A DNA stretch of 64,000 nt from Nitrospira sp. Its GTDB lineage: Bacteria; Nitrospirota; Nitrospiria; Nitrospirales; Nitrospiraceae. This document shows, piece by piece, positions 51,983 through 60,874 of the stretch. The stretch is from assembly GCA_029194675.1 (NCBI GenBank), contig JARFXP010000002.1, positions 682,001 to 746,000 of the forward strand, read 5' to 3'. The notes under the pieces are model-generated. The model was given only the letters and a program-made list of their open reading frames with translations, had not been told where the DNA came from and ran no database searches. The position numbers and the translations under genes were made by a program. The number at the start of each line of letters is the position of its first letter. Positions within the stretch are counted from its first letter, which is position 1.

Positions 51983-53539
51983 ATGGAGGTGTCATCCGCT
52001 TCTTCAACCCCACAAGCAGCTTCTCTGCGTGCCACAGACGGCTCTCAGTTGGTTCGCGTGGCTCGTGGGGGCGTCTTGATATTCATCAGCATGTTCTTTG
52101 GGCTCGGGCTCAACTATATCTACAGCATTTGTCTCGCTCGCATGTTCGATGCAGAGGTGTTTGGTCTGTATACGCTTGGGTTGGCTGCGTTCAGTGTACT
52201 TTCCGTGGTTTCAGTGGCTGGTTTAGATCGTGCGATTTTGCGGTTTATTCCGGCGGTGAATGACGGCGATAGGATCACATTGGTTGGTCCTATGGTTAAG
52301 TATATTGCCCGGATGTCGCTCATCATCGGATGTGTGGCTGGATTCACACTCTTGGGGCTGTCGTCAAGCCTCTCTACGAAGATCTTCGGTAAGCCGACAC
52401 TCACAGATGTTTTGATACTCTTTTCCTTTGCAATCCCATTGTTTTCCCTTTCCATGGTGCTGCTCTCCACGTTGCAAGCGCTTCAAGACAACCGGTGGAG
52501 ATCATTTGTGAAGTATGGCTGCGAGCCAATTGTCAAATTTTCGCTTACAGTGGTTTTTGTCTGGCTGGGGTGGGGGGTATACGGTGCGCTCGTCGCGTTT
52601 GGAATCGCGCTTTGCCTCACGATCGTGTTGGCGTATATCCCGCTTCGCCGCTATGTTTCCTTAGGCTGCCACTCTTTTCAACACCGAGCGTTCCACGAAA
52701 AGGTGGTGCGGTTTGCCGCTCCGCTACTCGGGGCGTTGATTGTCGCCAGCCTCGCGGCTCGTTCAGATGTGTTCATGATCGGTTATTGGTTGCCGCCGGA
52801 GCAGATAGGATTTTATGGGGCTGCGTTTCAGACTGCGTCCATCATTGCGTTAATCCTCGGCAGTCTGGACTCTGCTGCAACGCCACTCATCTCCAGAGCT
52901 ATTGCTGGTGATAATCAGTCATGCCTTCAGTCGCTCTTGCAGTCCGTTCTCCGATGGTCCGTCAGCATGTCATTGCCGATGTTTCTTGTTTTTGTCTTAT
53001 TCCCTGCCGAAGTGCTTTCGATATTCGGAGATCAGTTTCATCATGCGTCGTATTGTCTCGTCGTCCTGGCAATGAGCCAGGTGATCAACGCCGCAAGTGG
53101 CTCATCGAACACCGCATTGGTATTGGCTGGATATTCAAAGCTGGTGATGTGGAACAGTATTTGGCTGGGGGTCACCCAGATTGTATTCAATGTGATGCTC
53201 GTCCCTCTCTATGGAATGACCGGCGCAGCAGTGGGGACGGCCACTGCTCTGACTCTTGTGAGCGTTGTCCGTTTTTATGAATGTTCTCTGCTACTCAAAG
53301 TGAAGATGATTGAGCGAGAGATCTGGAAGCCCGTTGCCGCTGCAGCGATCACGTTTGCTCTCGTCTCTGTCTGTAAGTTATGCGGGCTGCCGGTGAGCTG
53401 GTGGATCTTGGCCGCGACATCGGTAGGCCTCTATACACTCATCACCACGCTGTTGGGATTGCATGAGCAAGATCGAAACCTTCTGAATCATTTGAAAGAG
53501 ACGGTCTATCGTCACGGAGGTCCACGACTATGCGTATAA
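51983..53539 (+). CDS. Polysaccharide flippase (Wzx-like, MOP superfamily)
   Basis: 518 residues with about 12-14 membrane helices. LVRVARGGVLIFISMFFGLG and ARMFDAEVFGLYTLGLAAFS are the N-terminal MOP/Wzx pattern, with GAAFQTASIIALILGSLDSA in the middle. It moves lipid-linked repeat units across the inner membrane. It overlaps the methyltransferase by ten bases. Confidence 0.9.
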   Translation: MEVSSASSTPQAASLRATDGSQLVRVARGGVLIFISMFFGLGLNYIYSICLARMFDAEVFGLYTLGLAAFSVLSVVSVAGLDRAILRFIPAVNDGDRITLVGPMVKYIARMSLIIGCVAGFTLLGLSSSLSTKIFGKPTLTDVLILFSFAIPLFSLSMVLLSTLQALQDNRWRSFVKYGCEPIVKFSLTVVFVWLGWGVYGALVAFGIALCLTIVLAYIPLRRYVSLGCHSFQHRAFHEKVVRFAAPLLGALIVASLAARSDVFMIGYWLPPEQIGFYGAAFQTASIIALILGSLDSAATPLISRAIAGDNQSCLQSLLQSVLRWSVSMSLPMFLVFVLFPAEVLSIFGDQFHHASYCLVVLAMSQVINAASGSSNTALVLAGYSKLVMWNSIWLGVTQIVFNVMLVPLYGMTGAAVGTATALTLVSVVRFYECSLLLKVKMIEREIWKPVAAAAITFALVSVCKLCGLPVSWWILAATSVGLYTLITTLLGLHEQDRNLLNHLKETVYRHGGPRLCV

Positions 53540-54366
53540 CCAACGAAACCGACGCTATGAATGCGACGTACATGCGTGAATGCTTGTCAGGCCGGATACT
53601 GTACGGAGACGATTTATCCGAAGATGCGATCGACGCATGGTTTGACGATGAAAAGGAAGGGTTCGCGGATCTTGGGGCCAAGAATCACGAGTCCTATTGT
53701 TACGAGTATCACGGATTAAACACTCTTCATGGATTCCGTCACCTCCCATCAAAGTTGTATGGCCGCACGCTTTGTGTGGGAGGGGCGTATGGAGAAGAAG
53801 TGAAGCCGTTTCTTGAGAATATCAGGGCGATCACGATCCTGGAGCCTTCTGGAGCATTCAGAACCACCAGCCTCGATGGTGTCCCTATCGAATATGTCAA
53901 ACCTCTTCCCACGGGTATCATGCCGTTCGAGGATGGGACCTTCGATTTAGCGACGTGTTTTGGCTGTCTTCATCACATTCCAAATGTGGGCACCGTCTTG
54001 CGCGAGCTCCATCGATGTATGAAGCCCAACGGGTTTGCGTTGGTTCGAGAGCCAATTATTTCCATGGGAGACTGGCGGCGCCCACGGAAAGGGTTAACGA
54101 GGCGCGAGCGTGGGATACCATTGCCTGTGTTCCGGGTATTGATCTCTGATGCTGGATTTAGCATCGAGAAAGAAACATTGTGCGGATTTTCTGTAACCTC
54201 CAGGCTTGGGGGAATGCTCGGGAAACATTTCTATAATTCGCCGACCATCGTTCGAATCGATCAGCTTCTCGCCGAGCTGTTCGCATGGAACTACCGGTAT
54301 CACCCTGTGACGGCCGTTCAAAAATTCATGCCCACGGTTGCTGCATTTGTGCTGAGGAAGCCCTAG
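53530..54366 (+). CDS. SAM-dependent methyltransferase
   Basis: 278 residues. GRTLCVGGAYGEEVKPFL is a variant of motif I, MPFEDGTFDLATCFGCLHHI is the class I methyltransferase post-motif, and NGFALVREPIIS follows. Likely to methylate a sugar in the polysaccharide, inferred from its overlap with the flippase gene. The N-terminal ~70 residues are unassigned. Confidence 0.85.
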   Translation: MRITNETDAMNATYMRECLSGRILYGDDLSEDAIDAWFDDEKEGFADLGAKNHESYCYEYHGLNTLHGFRHLPSKLYGRTLCVGGAYGEEVKPFLENIRAITILEPSGAFRTTSLDGVPIEYVKPLPTGIMPFEDGTFDLATCFGCLHHIPNVGTVLRELHRCMKPNGFALVREPIISMGDWRRPRKGLTRRERGIPLPVFRVLISDAGFSIEKETLCGFSVTSRLGGMLGKHFYNSPTIVRIDQLLAELFAWNYRYHPVTAVQKFMPTVAAFVLRKP

Positions 54367-54421
54367 GCCGTGAGTCCTGATTAGCAGGGTATGCGGTACC
54401 GTCATCTCAACCTCGATACCT

Positions 54422-55570
54422 GTGTGTAGCAGGAAAGATGTCGTGGAAGATAGAGCACGGCTTTTTATTCTTGGCCCCACGCCACCGCCATTCCATGGAG
54501 TGGCGGTAGCGGTACAAACGTTGCTTCAGTCGGACCTTGGGAAACGGTTTCGCACATATCACTTGGATCTTGCAGACCGGCGAGGCATTCAGCATGTCAA
54601 TAAGCCTGATTTGCACGACGTTGTCCTCTTTGCTCGTCAGTGGCTCAAACTGGTTAGCATGCTCATCAACGCCTGCCCCGCGGTGAGCTACCTGGTTCTG
54701 TCCCAATCGACGATAGGATTTCTACGCGACAGCCTGTTGATCTGGCCAGCGTATCTGAGAGGCAGTCATGTCGTTCTTCATCTGCATGGAGGAAATTTTC
54801 GAGACTGGTTTCTCGGGCGATCCTGGCTCATGAAGGCATATGTGAAAGCTGTCCTTCGACGTGTCACGCGTGCCATTGTCCTCGGCGAGTCCTTGAAGCG
54901 TCAATTCGAGGGACTCGTCGATGAGCAGCGAATTGCCGTCGTGCCGAACGGCGTCGATTGGGGTGCGTCCAGCCTCCATTCAGGAATGCCACGCGGCGGA
55001 TCTCGATTCCGTATTCTTCATCTGAGTACGTTAAGCCATTTGAAGGGAGCGCTCATGTTCCTTCGGGCTGTCCCATCCGTAGTTCAGCAGCGAAAAGATG
55101 TGGAGTTCGTATTGGCAGGACCATGGTCGCATGCGGAGGACAAACAATGGGCAGACAGCTTCATTTGTCAACATAAACTCGAAACCTATGTGTCGTTCAG
55201 CGGGCAAGTGGACGGCGCAGAGAAAAGGGCTTTGTTTGACTCTTCGGACATTTTCGTTTTTCCTGGAGTCCAGCAAGAAGGACAACCCTTGGTTGTTCTC
55301 GAGGCGATGGCGGCAGGCATCCCCGTGATCTTTACCGATCGAGGTTGCCTCCGTGACACGGTGCCGGATGGAGAAGTTGGACTAGAAGTGCCAATCGGAG
55401 ATCCTCGTCAGTTGGCAGATCGCATACTATGGTTGCTGGATCATCCTGAGGCTATCAAAGCGATGGGAGCACGCGCCCGCAAAAGATACGAAGCTCTGTA
55501 CACGAAAGAGCGACACATCGAGCGAATGATGGATATCTTTATCTCATCCTGCGAGGAAGGTGTTGCGTGA
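54422..55570 (+). CDS. Glycosyltransferase family 4
   Basis: 382 residues from a GTG at 54422; a GTG at 54443 with AGGAAAG upstream may be the true start. GPTPPPFHGVAVAVQTLL is the glycine-rich acceptor loop, RILHLSTLSHLKGALMFLRA the mid motif, and FVFPGVQQEGQPLVVLEAMA the E-x7-E GT4 donor site. The stop overlaps the next start (GTGA at 55567). It adds a sugar to the growing repeat unit. Confidence 0.92.
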   Translation: MCSRKDVVEDRARLFILGPTPPPFHGVAVAVQTLLQSDLGKRFRTYHLDLADRRGIQHVNKPDLHDVVLFARQWLKLVSMLINACPAVSYLVLSQSTIGFLRDSLLIWPAYLRGSHVVLHLHGGNFRDWFLGRSWLMKAYVKAVLRRVTRAIVLGESLKRQFEGLVDEQRIAVVPNGVDWGASSLHSGMPRGGSRFRILHLSTLSHLKGALMFLRAVPSVVQQRKDVEFVLAGPWSHAEDKQWADSFICQHKLETYVSFSGQVDGAEKRALFDSSDIFVFPGVQQEGQPLVVLEAMAAGIPVIFTDRGCLRDTVPDGEVGLEVPIGDPRQLADRILWLLDHPEAIKAMGARARKRYEALYTKERHIERMMDIFISSCEEGVA

Positions 55571-56436
55571 GCAGAACCGTATGCGCAGGTGAGAATGCCG
55601 GTGTGGGCAAACGGGATGCCGGAATACTGCTAGGAGTTCCGATTGACAGGAAGTCCCTCGCAGACATGGTGCAAGAGTCCATGCACGCTGTCGCGCACAG
55701 AACGTTTCAAAAGGTATTTGCCTGTGCCAATCCTCATTCGTTGGTGGTCACACAACAGGATGCTGACTTTCATTCTGCCCTGACCCGTGCCGATTTTGTT
55801 GTCGCGGATGGCATCGGCGCAACATTGATGGCACGTCTCGTCGGTATCCGGATCGGGCCTCGAATCACAGGAACCGACTACTTCTATGGAGTTCTGAACG
55901 CACTCCAACAACGTGGCCAGGGCCGTGTCTTCTTTATTGGATCGTCGCAGCAGGTTCTGGATCGCATTGCTAAACGCTTCGCCGTCGATTTTCCTGCCCT
56001 GACGCTTGGCGGTGCTTTGTCTCCGCCGTTCGGAGCATGGAGTGAGATGGAAAATCATCGGATGGTGAAAATGATCAACGATGCTAAGCCGGACGTCCTC
56101 TGGGTCGGCATGACGGCGCCGAAGCAGGAAAAATGGGTGGAGGCCAACCGTCGACAGCTCAACGTGTCCGTAATTGGTTCGATCGGTGCGGTCTTCGACT
56201 TTTACGCCGGAACTTACTCACGCGCTCCCAAATGGGTCTGCGATATCGGTTTGGAATGGGCCTATCGATTTATCCTTGAGCCACGCCGGATGTGGCGGCG
56301 CAACTTCGTGTCCGCACCAAAGTTTGTGTGGCTAGTGCTTCGTCGACACATCTACCGTGGAGATGCCACCCTGACAGCTACCGATTTGTCGAAGCAGGAA
56401 GAAATTGCCCACCACCGTGAGAAAAAAGCTGCCTAA
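55567..56436 (+). CDS. WecG/TagA/CpsF family glycosyltransferase (GT26)
   Basis: 289 residues with GTG start. FACANPHSLVVTQQDADFHS, ADFVVADGIGATLMARL, GRVFFIGSSQQVLDRIAKRF, KPDVLWVGMTAPKQEKWVE and VIGSIGAVFDFYAGTYSRAP are strong GT26 motifs. Members transfer ManNAc or ManNAcA to lipid-linked GlcNAc. With wecB at 46426 and the WecA-like protein at 59165, ManNAc addition to GlcNAc-PP-undecaprenol is the likely second step. Confidence 0.93.
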   Translation: MSRTVCAGENAGVGKRDAGILLGVPIDRKSLADMVQESMHAVAHRTFQKVFACANPHSLVVTQQDADFHSALTRADFVVADGIGATLMARLVGIRIGPRITGTDYFYGVLNALQQRGQGRVFFIGSSQQVLDRIAKRFAVDFPALTLGGALSPPFGAWSEMENHRMVKMINDAKPDVLWVGMTAPKQEKWVEANRRQLNVSVIGSIGAVFDFYAGTYSRAPKWVCDIGLEWAYRFILEPRRMWRRNFVSAPKFVWLVLRRHIYRGDATLTATDLSKQEEIAHHREKKAA

Positions 56437-56646
56437 GATTGTGAGGGGGGCTGCAAGGTGCCTGTCGTTGGTCTTGGCCAATCTGTGCTTTTTTTCACGA
56501 TCGTGTGTGATGTGACGGCAACCAGATGCCATTTCCATATACCCATCTTTACATAATTGAACACCGCTGCAGCAACATCGACACAGTTGCCGCCTTTGGT
56601 CTCCATCGTCTTCTTTAGTTTTCAGCGACATGCAAATTTCATTAGA

Positions 56647-56662
56647 TGGTCTGGGATTTGCT
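56647..56662 (+). promoter_or_regulatory. Candidate sigma-54 promoter of the VPLPA-CTERM gene
   Basis: TGGTCTGGGATTTGCT has the GG-N10-GC spacing of -24/-12 promoters and a full TTGCT -12 box; the -24 box matches TGG and the last G. Transcription would start near 56673, 48 bases before the ATG. A perfect palindrome, CACGATCGTG at 56496-56505, lies 150 bases upstream where an enhancer-binding protein could sit. PEP-CTERM genes are known to use sigma-54 with PrsK/PrsR in other bacteria. Confidence 0.6.
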
Positions 56663-56720
56663 GAACAGTTCTCCGTTCATACGTGTCCCTAATGAACCAA
56701 CCTCTAGAAGGAGCGGTGAT

Positions 56721-57389
56721 ATGCGGATGATGAAACGATGGCTTCGGAGAGGGTTCATCCTGCAGGTTGCTGCGGTGTGTGCCCTTTCGGTTCCGATCAG
56801 TGCAGCGAAAGCAGCTCTGGTGACCTATTCGTTCACCGGCAACATCAACATCGCCGGTAATCCCTCGGTCTCCGGTTCATTTCAATTTGATAATGCGACT
56901 GGTGGGAGTGGAGGTGTCTACAACGGTGCCGTAACTGGCTTCACCCTGAATCTTAACCTGAATACTGGGACGTACACATCGTCGTTCGTTCCAGGTGCCA
57001 ATGCTGTGACGATTTCCCAGAACATGCCGCTGGGGGGTGGCATTGTCGACCGTTGGGCGTTGGTGACTGCTGCTACTGGTGAAGCGATCAGTGGTACCAC
57101 CACGCGGCCATTCAGTTTTGATCTTCGTCTCGACCATGAGGGCGGGGGATTGTTTACTGACACGAGCCTTCAAGATCCTCCAGGTTTGAGCAGTCTGAAT
57201 GGTGGCAGTGCGAAATGGCGGCTCTTTTTCGAGGATGCCGACGGTACGCCATCCGCGTATCTCGGATCGATAAGTAATCTGACTGCCGTGCCGTTGCCGG
57301 CTGCGGTGCTCCTGTTCGGAGCGGGGCTTATCTCCTTGGTGGGTTTGGGAGCCGGAGGGCTGAGAAATCTCCGAGCGTCCAAAGCCTAG
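56721..57389 (+). CDS. VPLPA-CTERM sorting domain protein
   Basis: 222 residues from ATG 56721 (AAGGAG about nine bases upstream). Signal peptide ends near SAAKA at residue 31. The middle is beta-rich, Gly/Asn/Thr-rich and without cysteine (VTYSFTGNINIAGNPSVSGS). The C-terminus has VPLPAAVLL at residue 190, a hydrophobic helix and a basic tail RNLRASKA: the VPLPA form of the PEP-CTERM sorting signal. The probable sorting enzyme is encoded next. It is expected at the cell surface or in the matrix; the body resembles other PEP-CTERM proteins but has no assigned function. Confidence 0.9.
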   Translation: MRMMKRWLRRGFILQVAAVCALSVPISAAKAALVTYSFTGNINIAGNPSVSGSFQFDNATGGSGGVYNGAVTGFTLNLNLNTGTYTSSFVPGANAVTISQNMPLGGGIVDRWALVTAATGEAISGTTTRPFSFDLRLDHEGGGLFTDTSLQDPPGLSSLNGGSAKWRLFFEDADGTPSAYLGSISNLTAVPLPAAVLLFGAGLISLVGLGAGGLRNLRASKA

Positions 57390-57403
57390 TTGTCTCGTTT
57401 CTG

Positions 57404-57446
57404 ACGGGCTTGATACTTCGATCGTGGTATCAAGCCCGTTCTTTCT
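57404..57446 (+). terminator. Rho-independent terminator after the VPLPA-CTERM gene
   Basis: A perfect 13-bp stem (57404-57416 with 57427-57439) and a 10-base loop, followed by TCTTTCT. It starts 15 bases after the stop codon. The sorting substrate is therefore transcribed apart from the exosortase gene. Confidence 0.85.
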
Positions 57447-57557
57447 GCGGACTCGATCGATAGCTGGGAAGTTGCCAGGGAAAGTGTCACCTCACTCTTC
57501 AGAACCGGTTTAGCTCGCTCCTCTAGCTCCTAATCATCGTGTGAGTAACTCACGCTT

Positions 57558-59132
57558 ATGACCGGCACACGTTCCTTTCTCTTCACCTCAGTCCTGGTTG
57601 TGGCGCTATTGGTGTACATGTATGCGGACAGTCTTGTCTTCCTGTTCAGCCGATGGTTTGGCACTGAGGATTATAGCCATGGAATCTTCGTGCCTCTCAT
57701 CAGCGGGTTTTTGATTTGGCAGTCTAGGCATCGTTTATCTCAAGTCTCAGGGGAAAAGTCATGGTGGGGCCTTGGCGTCATCGCTCTCGGCCTTGTGCTC
57801 TACGTCGTGGGCGAATTGTCCACGCTGTTTGTAATTCTGCACGTCTCCTTGTGGATCGTGATAGTCGGGTTGGCCGTTACGCTGCTCGGGATTCGCGGGA
57901 CGAGGACCATAACCTTTCCACTCGGCTATCTTCTGACTGCCATCCCTCTTCCGATGTTTTTCTACGAGGGTCTGTCGAGCAAGCTTCAACTATGGTCTTC
58001 ATCGCTCGGAGTCGGTTGTTTGCAGCTTGTCGGCGTGATGGCCTTTCGTGAAGGCAATGTCATTGATCTTGGCCCGGTTCAACTCCAAGTGGCCGAAGCC
58101 TGTAGCGGGATTCGCTACTTGCTTCCGCTGACCTCCCTTGCGCTGCTCTGCGCGTACCTCTTCAAGGATAGGATGTGGAAGCGAGTCGTCCTGGTTCTCT
58201 CGTCGGTTCCGATCTCCATCATGATCAACGGATTCCGCATCGGCATGATCGGACTGCTGGTTGAGCGCTATGGAAACGGAGCTGCGCAAGGCTTTTATCA
58301 TCTCTTTGAGGGATGGGTCATTTTCATGGTGAGTTTCGGGCTATTGATCATGGAAATGGCGCTCTTAGGAAAGCTTGGAGCAGCGGTGTCCAGGAAATCC
58401 TTGTCCGAACGACTGACGTGGAGAAATCAAGAGTCAGAGGTCGTCCGTGAAGTTGGACTCAAGAATCCACCAGGCAACATCTTCTCACCGGGACCAGCCT
58501 ATCTGTGCAGTGTGGCTCTTTTCGTGCCATTCACGCTCCTCTCGACGATGCTCATGGACCGTGAAGAGATTCCCCCGCCGCGAACCGCATTCGTCGACTT
58601 CCCGATGCAGATCAGCGGATGGCGAGGCGAGCCCTATCCACTCGAGCAGCAGTACATCGACGCGCTTCGCTTCGATGACTATGTTCTCGCTGACTATCGT
58701 TCAGGTGTTCAGCATCCCGTGAATTTCTATGCGGCGTACTATCGGTCACAGCGGAAAGGACAGTCGGCTCATTCGCCTCAGAGTTGTCTGCCGGGTGGGG
58801 GATGGGAAATTGAGTCTCTGACGCAGCGAGAATTGTCGATGCCACCAGGGGTGATGGAACCGCTTAGGATCAATCGAGCCGTGATCCAGAAAGGTGAACA
58901 GAAGCAAATCGTGATGTACTGGTTCAAACAACGAGACCGAAACCTCACGGACGAATATCTGGTGAAGTTGTACCTGCTGTGGGATGCGTTCTCGAGACAA
59001 CGGACTGACGGAGCGCTGGTGAGATTGGCTTCACTCGTTGGTCCCGGGGAATCCGAAGCAGTTGTGGATCAACGTCTACAGGAATTGGCGATCGCGGTGG
59101 GTCGAGAGCTGACCAAGTTTGTACCGGACTGA
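57558..59132 (+). CDS. xrtD: Exosortase XrtD-like with C-terminal EpsI domain
   Basis: 524 residues. Eight or so membrane helices fill the first 300 residues. Catalytic triad: C182 in AEACSGIRYL, R227 in NGFRIG and H248 in YHLFEG. From about 330 to the end is an EpsI domain (MQISGWRGEPYPLEQQYIDA; SAHSPQSCLPGGGWEIESL). This length and fusion fit XrtD, the exosortase for VPLPA-CTERM proteins, and the gene just upstream codes such a protein. It cleaves the sorting signal at the inner membrane and passes the substrate on, by analogy with archaeal and PEP-CTERM systems. Confidence 0.92.
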   Translation: MTGTRSFLFTSVLVVALLVYMYADSLVFLFSRWFGTEDYSHGIFVPLISGFLIWQSRHRLSQVSGEKSWWGLGVIALGLVLYVVGELSTLFVILHVSLWIVIVGLAVTLLGIRGTRTITFPLGYLLTAIPLPMFFYEGLSSKLQLWSSSLGVGCLQLVGVMAFREGNVIDLGPVQLQVAEACSGIRYLLPLTSLALLCAYLFKDRMWKRVVLVLSSVPISIMINGFRIGMIGLLVERYGNGAAQGFYHLFEGWVIFMVSFGLLIMEMALLGKLGAAVSRKSLSERLTWRNQESEVVREVGLKNPPGNIFSPGPAYLCSVALFVPFTLLSTMLMDREEIPPPRTAFVDFPMQISGWRGEPYPLEQQYIDALRFDDYVLADYRSGVQHPVNFYAAYYRSQRKGQSAHSPQSCLPGGGWEIESLTQRELSMPPGVMEPLRINRAVIQKGEQKQIVMYWFKQRDRNLTDEYLVKLYLLWDAFSRQRTDGALVRLASLVGPGESEAVVDQRLQELAIAVGRELTKFVPD

Positions 59133-59164
59133 ACCAACACAAGTGAGGATGCGGGGACCAATCC

Positions 59165-60799
59165 ATGGTGAATGAACTGTTCTTTAGTTTCATGACGGCG
59201 TTATTTTTGTCCATGGCGCTCATTCCTCCGTTACGGCTGGCAGCCGAACGATTTCAGGTGATGGATTTGCCTGGAGAGAGAAAAGTGCATGCGCACCCTA
59301 TTCCACGGGTGGGAGGTCTTGCCTTCGCAACCGGTGCCTGCGCTTCGATTGCCTGGTGGGTTCCGAAAGATGCTATTGCGCTATCGATTCTGGTCGGCAG
59401 CGTCATCATCGTGGGGTTCGGAGTATGGGACGACCGTGTCGATCTGAGCTATCGAAGCAAACTCATTGGACAGCTGCTTGCCGCCCTCGCCGTTGTCTTT
59501 GGAGGGGATATCTGGTTTACCACCCTTCCTTTTCTACCCGATGTGGAAGTGCCGGCATGGGCTGGGATGTTTGTGACCGTCGTGTTTCTTGTCGGCGTGT
59601 CCAATGCCGTCAATCTCACAGATGGGTTGGATGGGCTAGCCGGTGGTCTGTCATTTCTTACGCTATCTGGGATTGCCTATTTGGCCTATGTCTCTGATGA
59701 TTCGACTGTCTTGTTGTTGACCGTCCCGTTTCTGGGAGGGCTCTTGGGGTTCTTGCGCTACAACACCTACCCGGCTCGTATTTTCATGGGAGACGGCGGC
59801 AGCCAATTGTTGGGATTCATCATGGGGGTATTCGCCGTTCTACTGACGGATTCCTCACGAGGGCCATTCAGTCCGAGCCTTGCTCTATTTCTATTGGGGC
59901 TGCCGTTTTTGGATACGCTTGGCGTGACTGGACAACGGCTGGCTGAAGGCCGCTCTCCATTCATCGGCGACCGTGCGCACATTCACCATAAACTGCTTCG
60001 TTTTGGGTTCACGCATTATGAGGCCGTGACCGTCGTTTACGTGATCCAGGCAGGGATGTTGGGCTTGGCGTATGTGCTGCGATGGCAGTCCGACCTATTG
60101 ATCCTTCCCCTTTATCTCCTGATTGCGGGATCGGTCTTGATGCTGTTCATCGCAGCAGGGCGCGGTCTTCTTCCCAATCTCACTTCACAAAGCGGTCATT
60201 TTCTATCCAATGTGGCCGTGACGCGATTGATGAATGGCCCGTGGCTGACGGATCTGCCGATGCAGTTCTTGGCCGTGACCGTCCCATGTTTCCTCATTGC
60301 CCTGGTGTTTGTTCCATCGAATGTGCCGACCGATGTCGGATATCTGTCGATCATCATATTCGGGATTGTGTTGCTCGGCCTCTCGTTTTCTCCTCGAGTC
60401 GCGCCATATTTTGTCCGTGGTGGACTCTACGTGGGCACCACGTTCCTGCTGTATGTCTGCGATGGGTCGCGAGCGAGCGCTTTATCTACCGTCACGATCG
60501 TGCACAACGCATTCTTTGTCGTGGTCGCCGTTATGGTGTTATTGAGTCTTCGATTCAACCAGGAGAACCGGTTTCAGACGACACCGCTCGACTATTTAAT
60601 GGTCTTCTTGGCCGTCATGTTCCCGCTCCTCCCGGAGGTCAGCGCCGATATCTCGCACTTGGGGGTCTTTGCCGCCAAATTGATGGTGCTCTTCTTTTCC
60701 TTCGAATTGCTACTCCATGCATTTTCGAGTCGTGTCCGACAGTTGGGACTCGTTTCGCTCTGGATCCTGTTCGGACTAGGAATTCGGATTTTGTTGTAG
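59165..60799 (+). CDS. WecA/MraY-type glycosyl-1-phosphate transferase, long form
   Basis: 544 residues. The first ~330 residues are the PNPT fold: KVHAHPIPRVGGLAFATG, SNAVNLTDGLDGLAGGLSFL, NTYPARIFMGDGGSQLLGFI and DRAHIHHKLLRFGFTH. It moves GlcNAc-1-P or a like sugar to undecaprenyl phosphate and so starts the repeat unit. The remaining ~200 residues form several extra membrane helices (FLIALVFVPSN; LSIIIFGIVLLGLSF) absent from plain WecA (about 360 residues). Their role is unknown. Confidence 0.9.
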   Translation: MVNELFFSFMTALFLSMALIPPLRLAAERFQVMDLPGERKVHAHPIPRVGGLAFATGACASIAWWVPKDAIALSILVGSVIIVGFGVWDDRVDLSYRSKLIGQLLAALAVVFGGDIWFTTLPFLPDVEVPAWAGMFVTVVFLVGVSNAVNLTDGLDGLAGGLSFLTLSGIAYLAYVSDDSTVLLLTVPFLGGLLGFLRYNTYPARIFMGDGGSQLLGFIMGVFAVLLTDSSRGPFSPSLALFLLGLPFLDTLGVTGQRLAEGRSPFIGDRAHIHHKLLRFGFTHYEAVTVVYVIQAGMLGLAYVLRWQSDLLILPLYLLIAGSVLMLFIAAGRGLLPNLTSQSGHFLSNVAVTRLMNGPWLTDLPMQFLAVTVPCFLIALVFVPSNVPTDVGYLSIIIFGIVLLGLSFSPRVAPYFVRGGLYVGTTFLLYVCDGSRASALSTVTIVHNAFFVVVAVMVLLSLRFNQENRFQTTPLDYLMVFLAVMFPLLPEVSADISHLGVFAAKLMVLFFSFELLLHAFSSRVRQLGLVSLWILFGLGIRILL

Positions 60800-60874
60800 C
60801 AAACCGAGTTACGTAATAACCTAGGTTCCATGCCGACGGCATTCCCATACAACAGACGTGGGTGGGCTTTCAGT

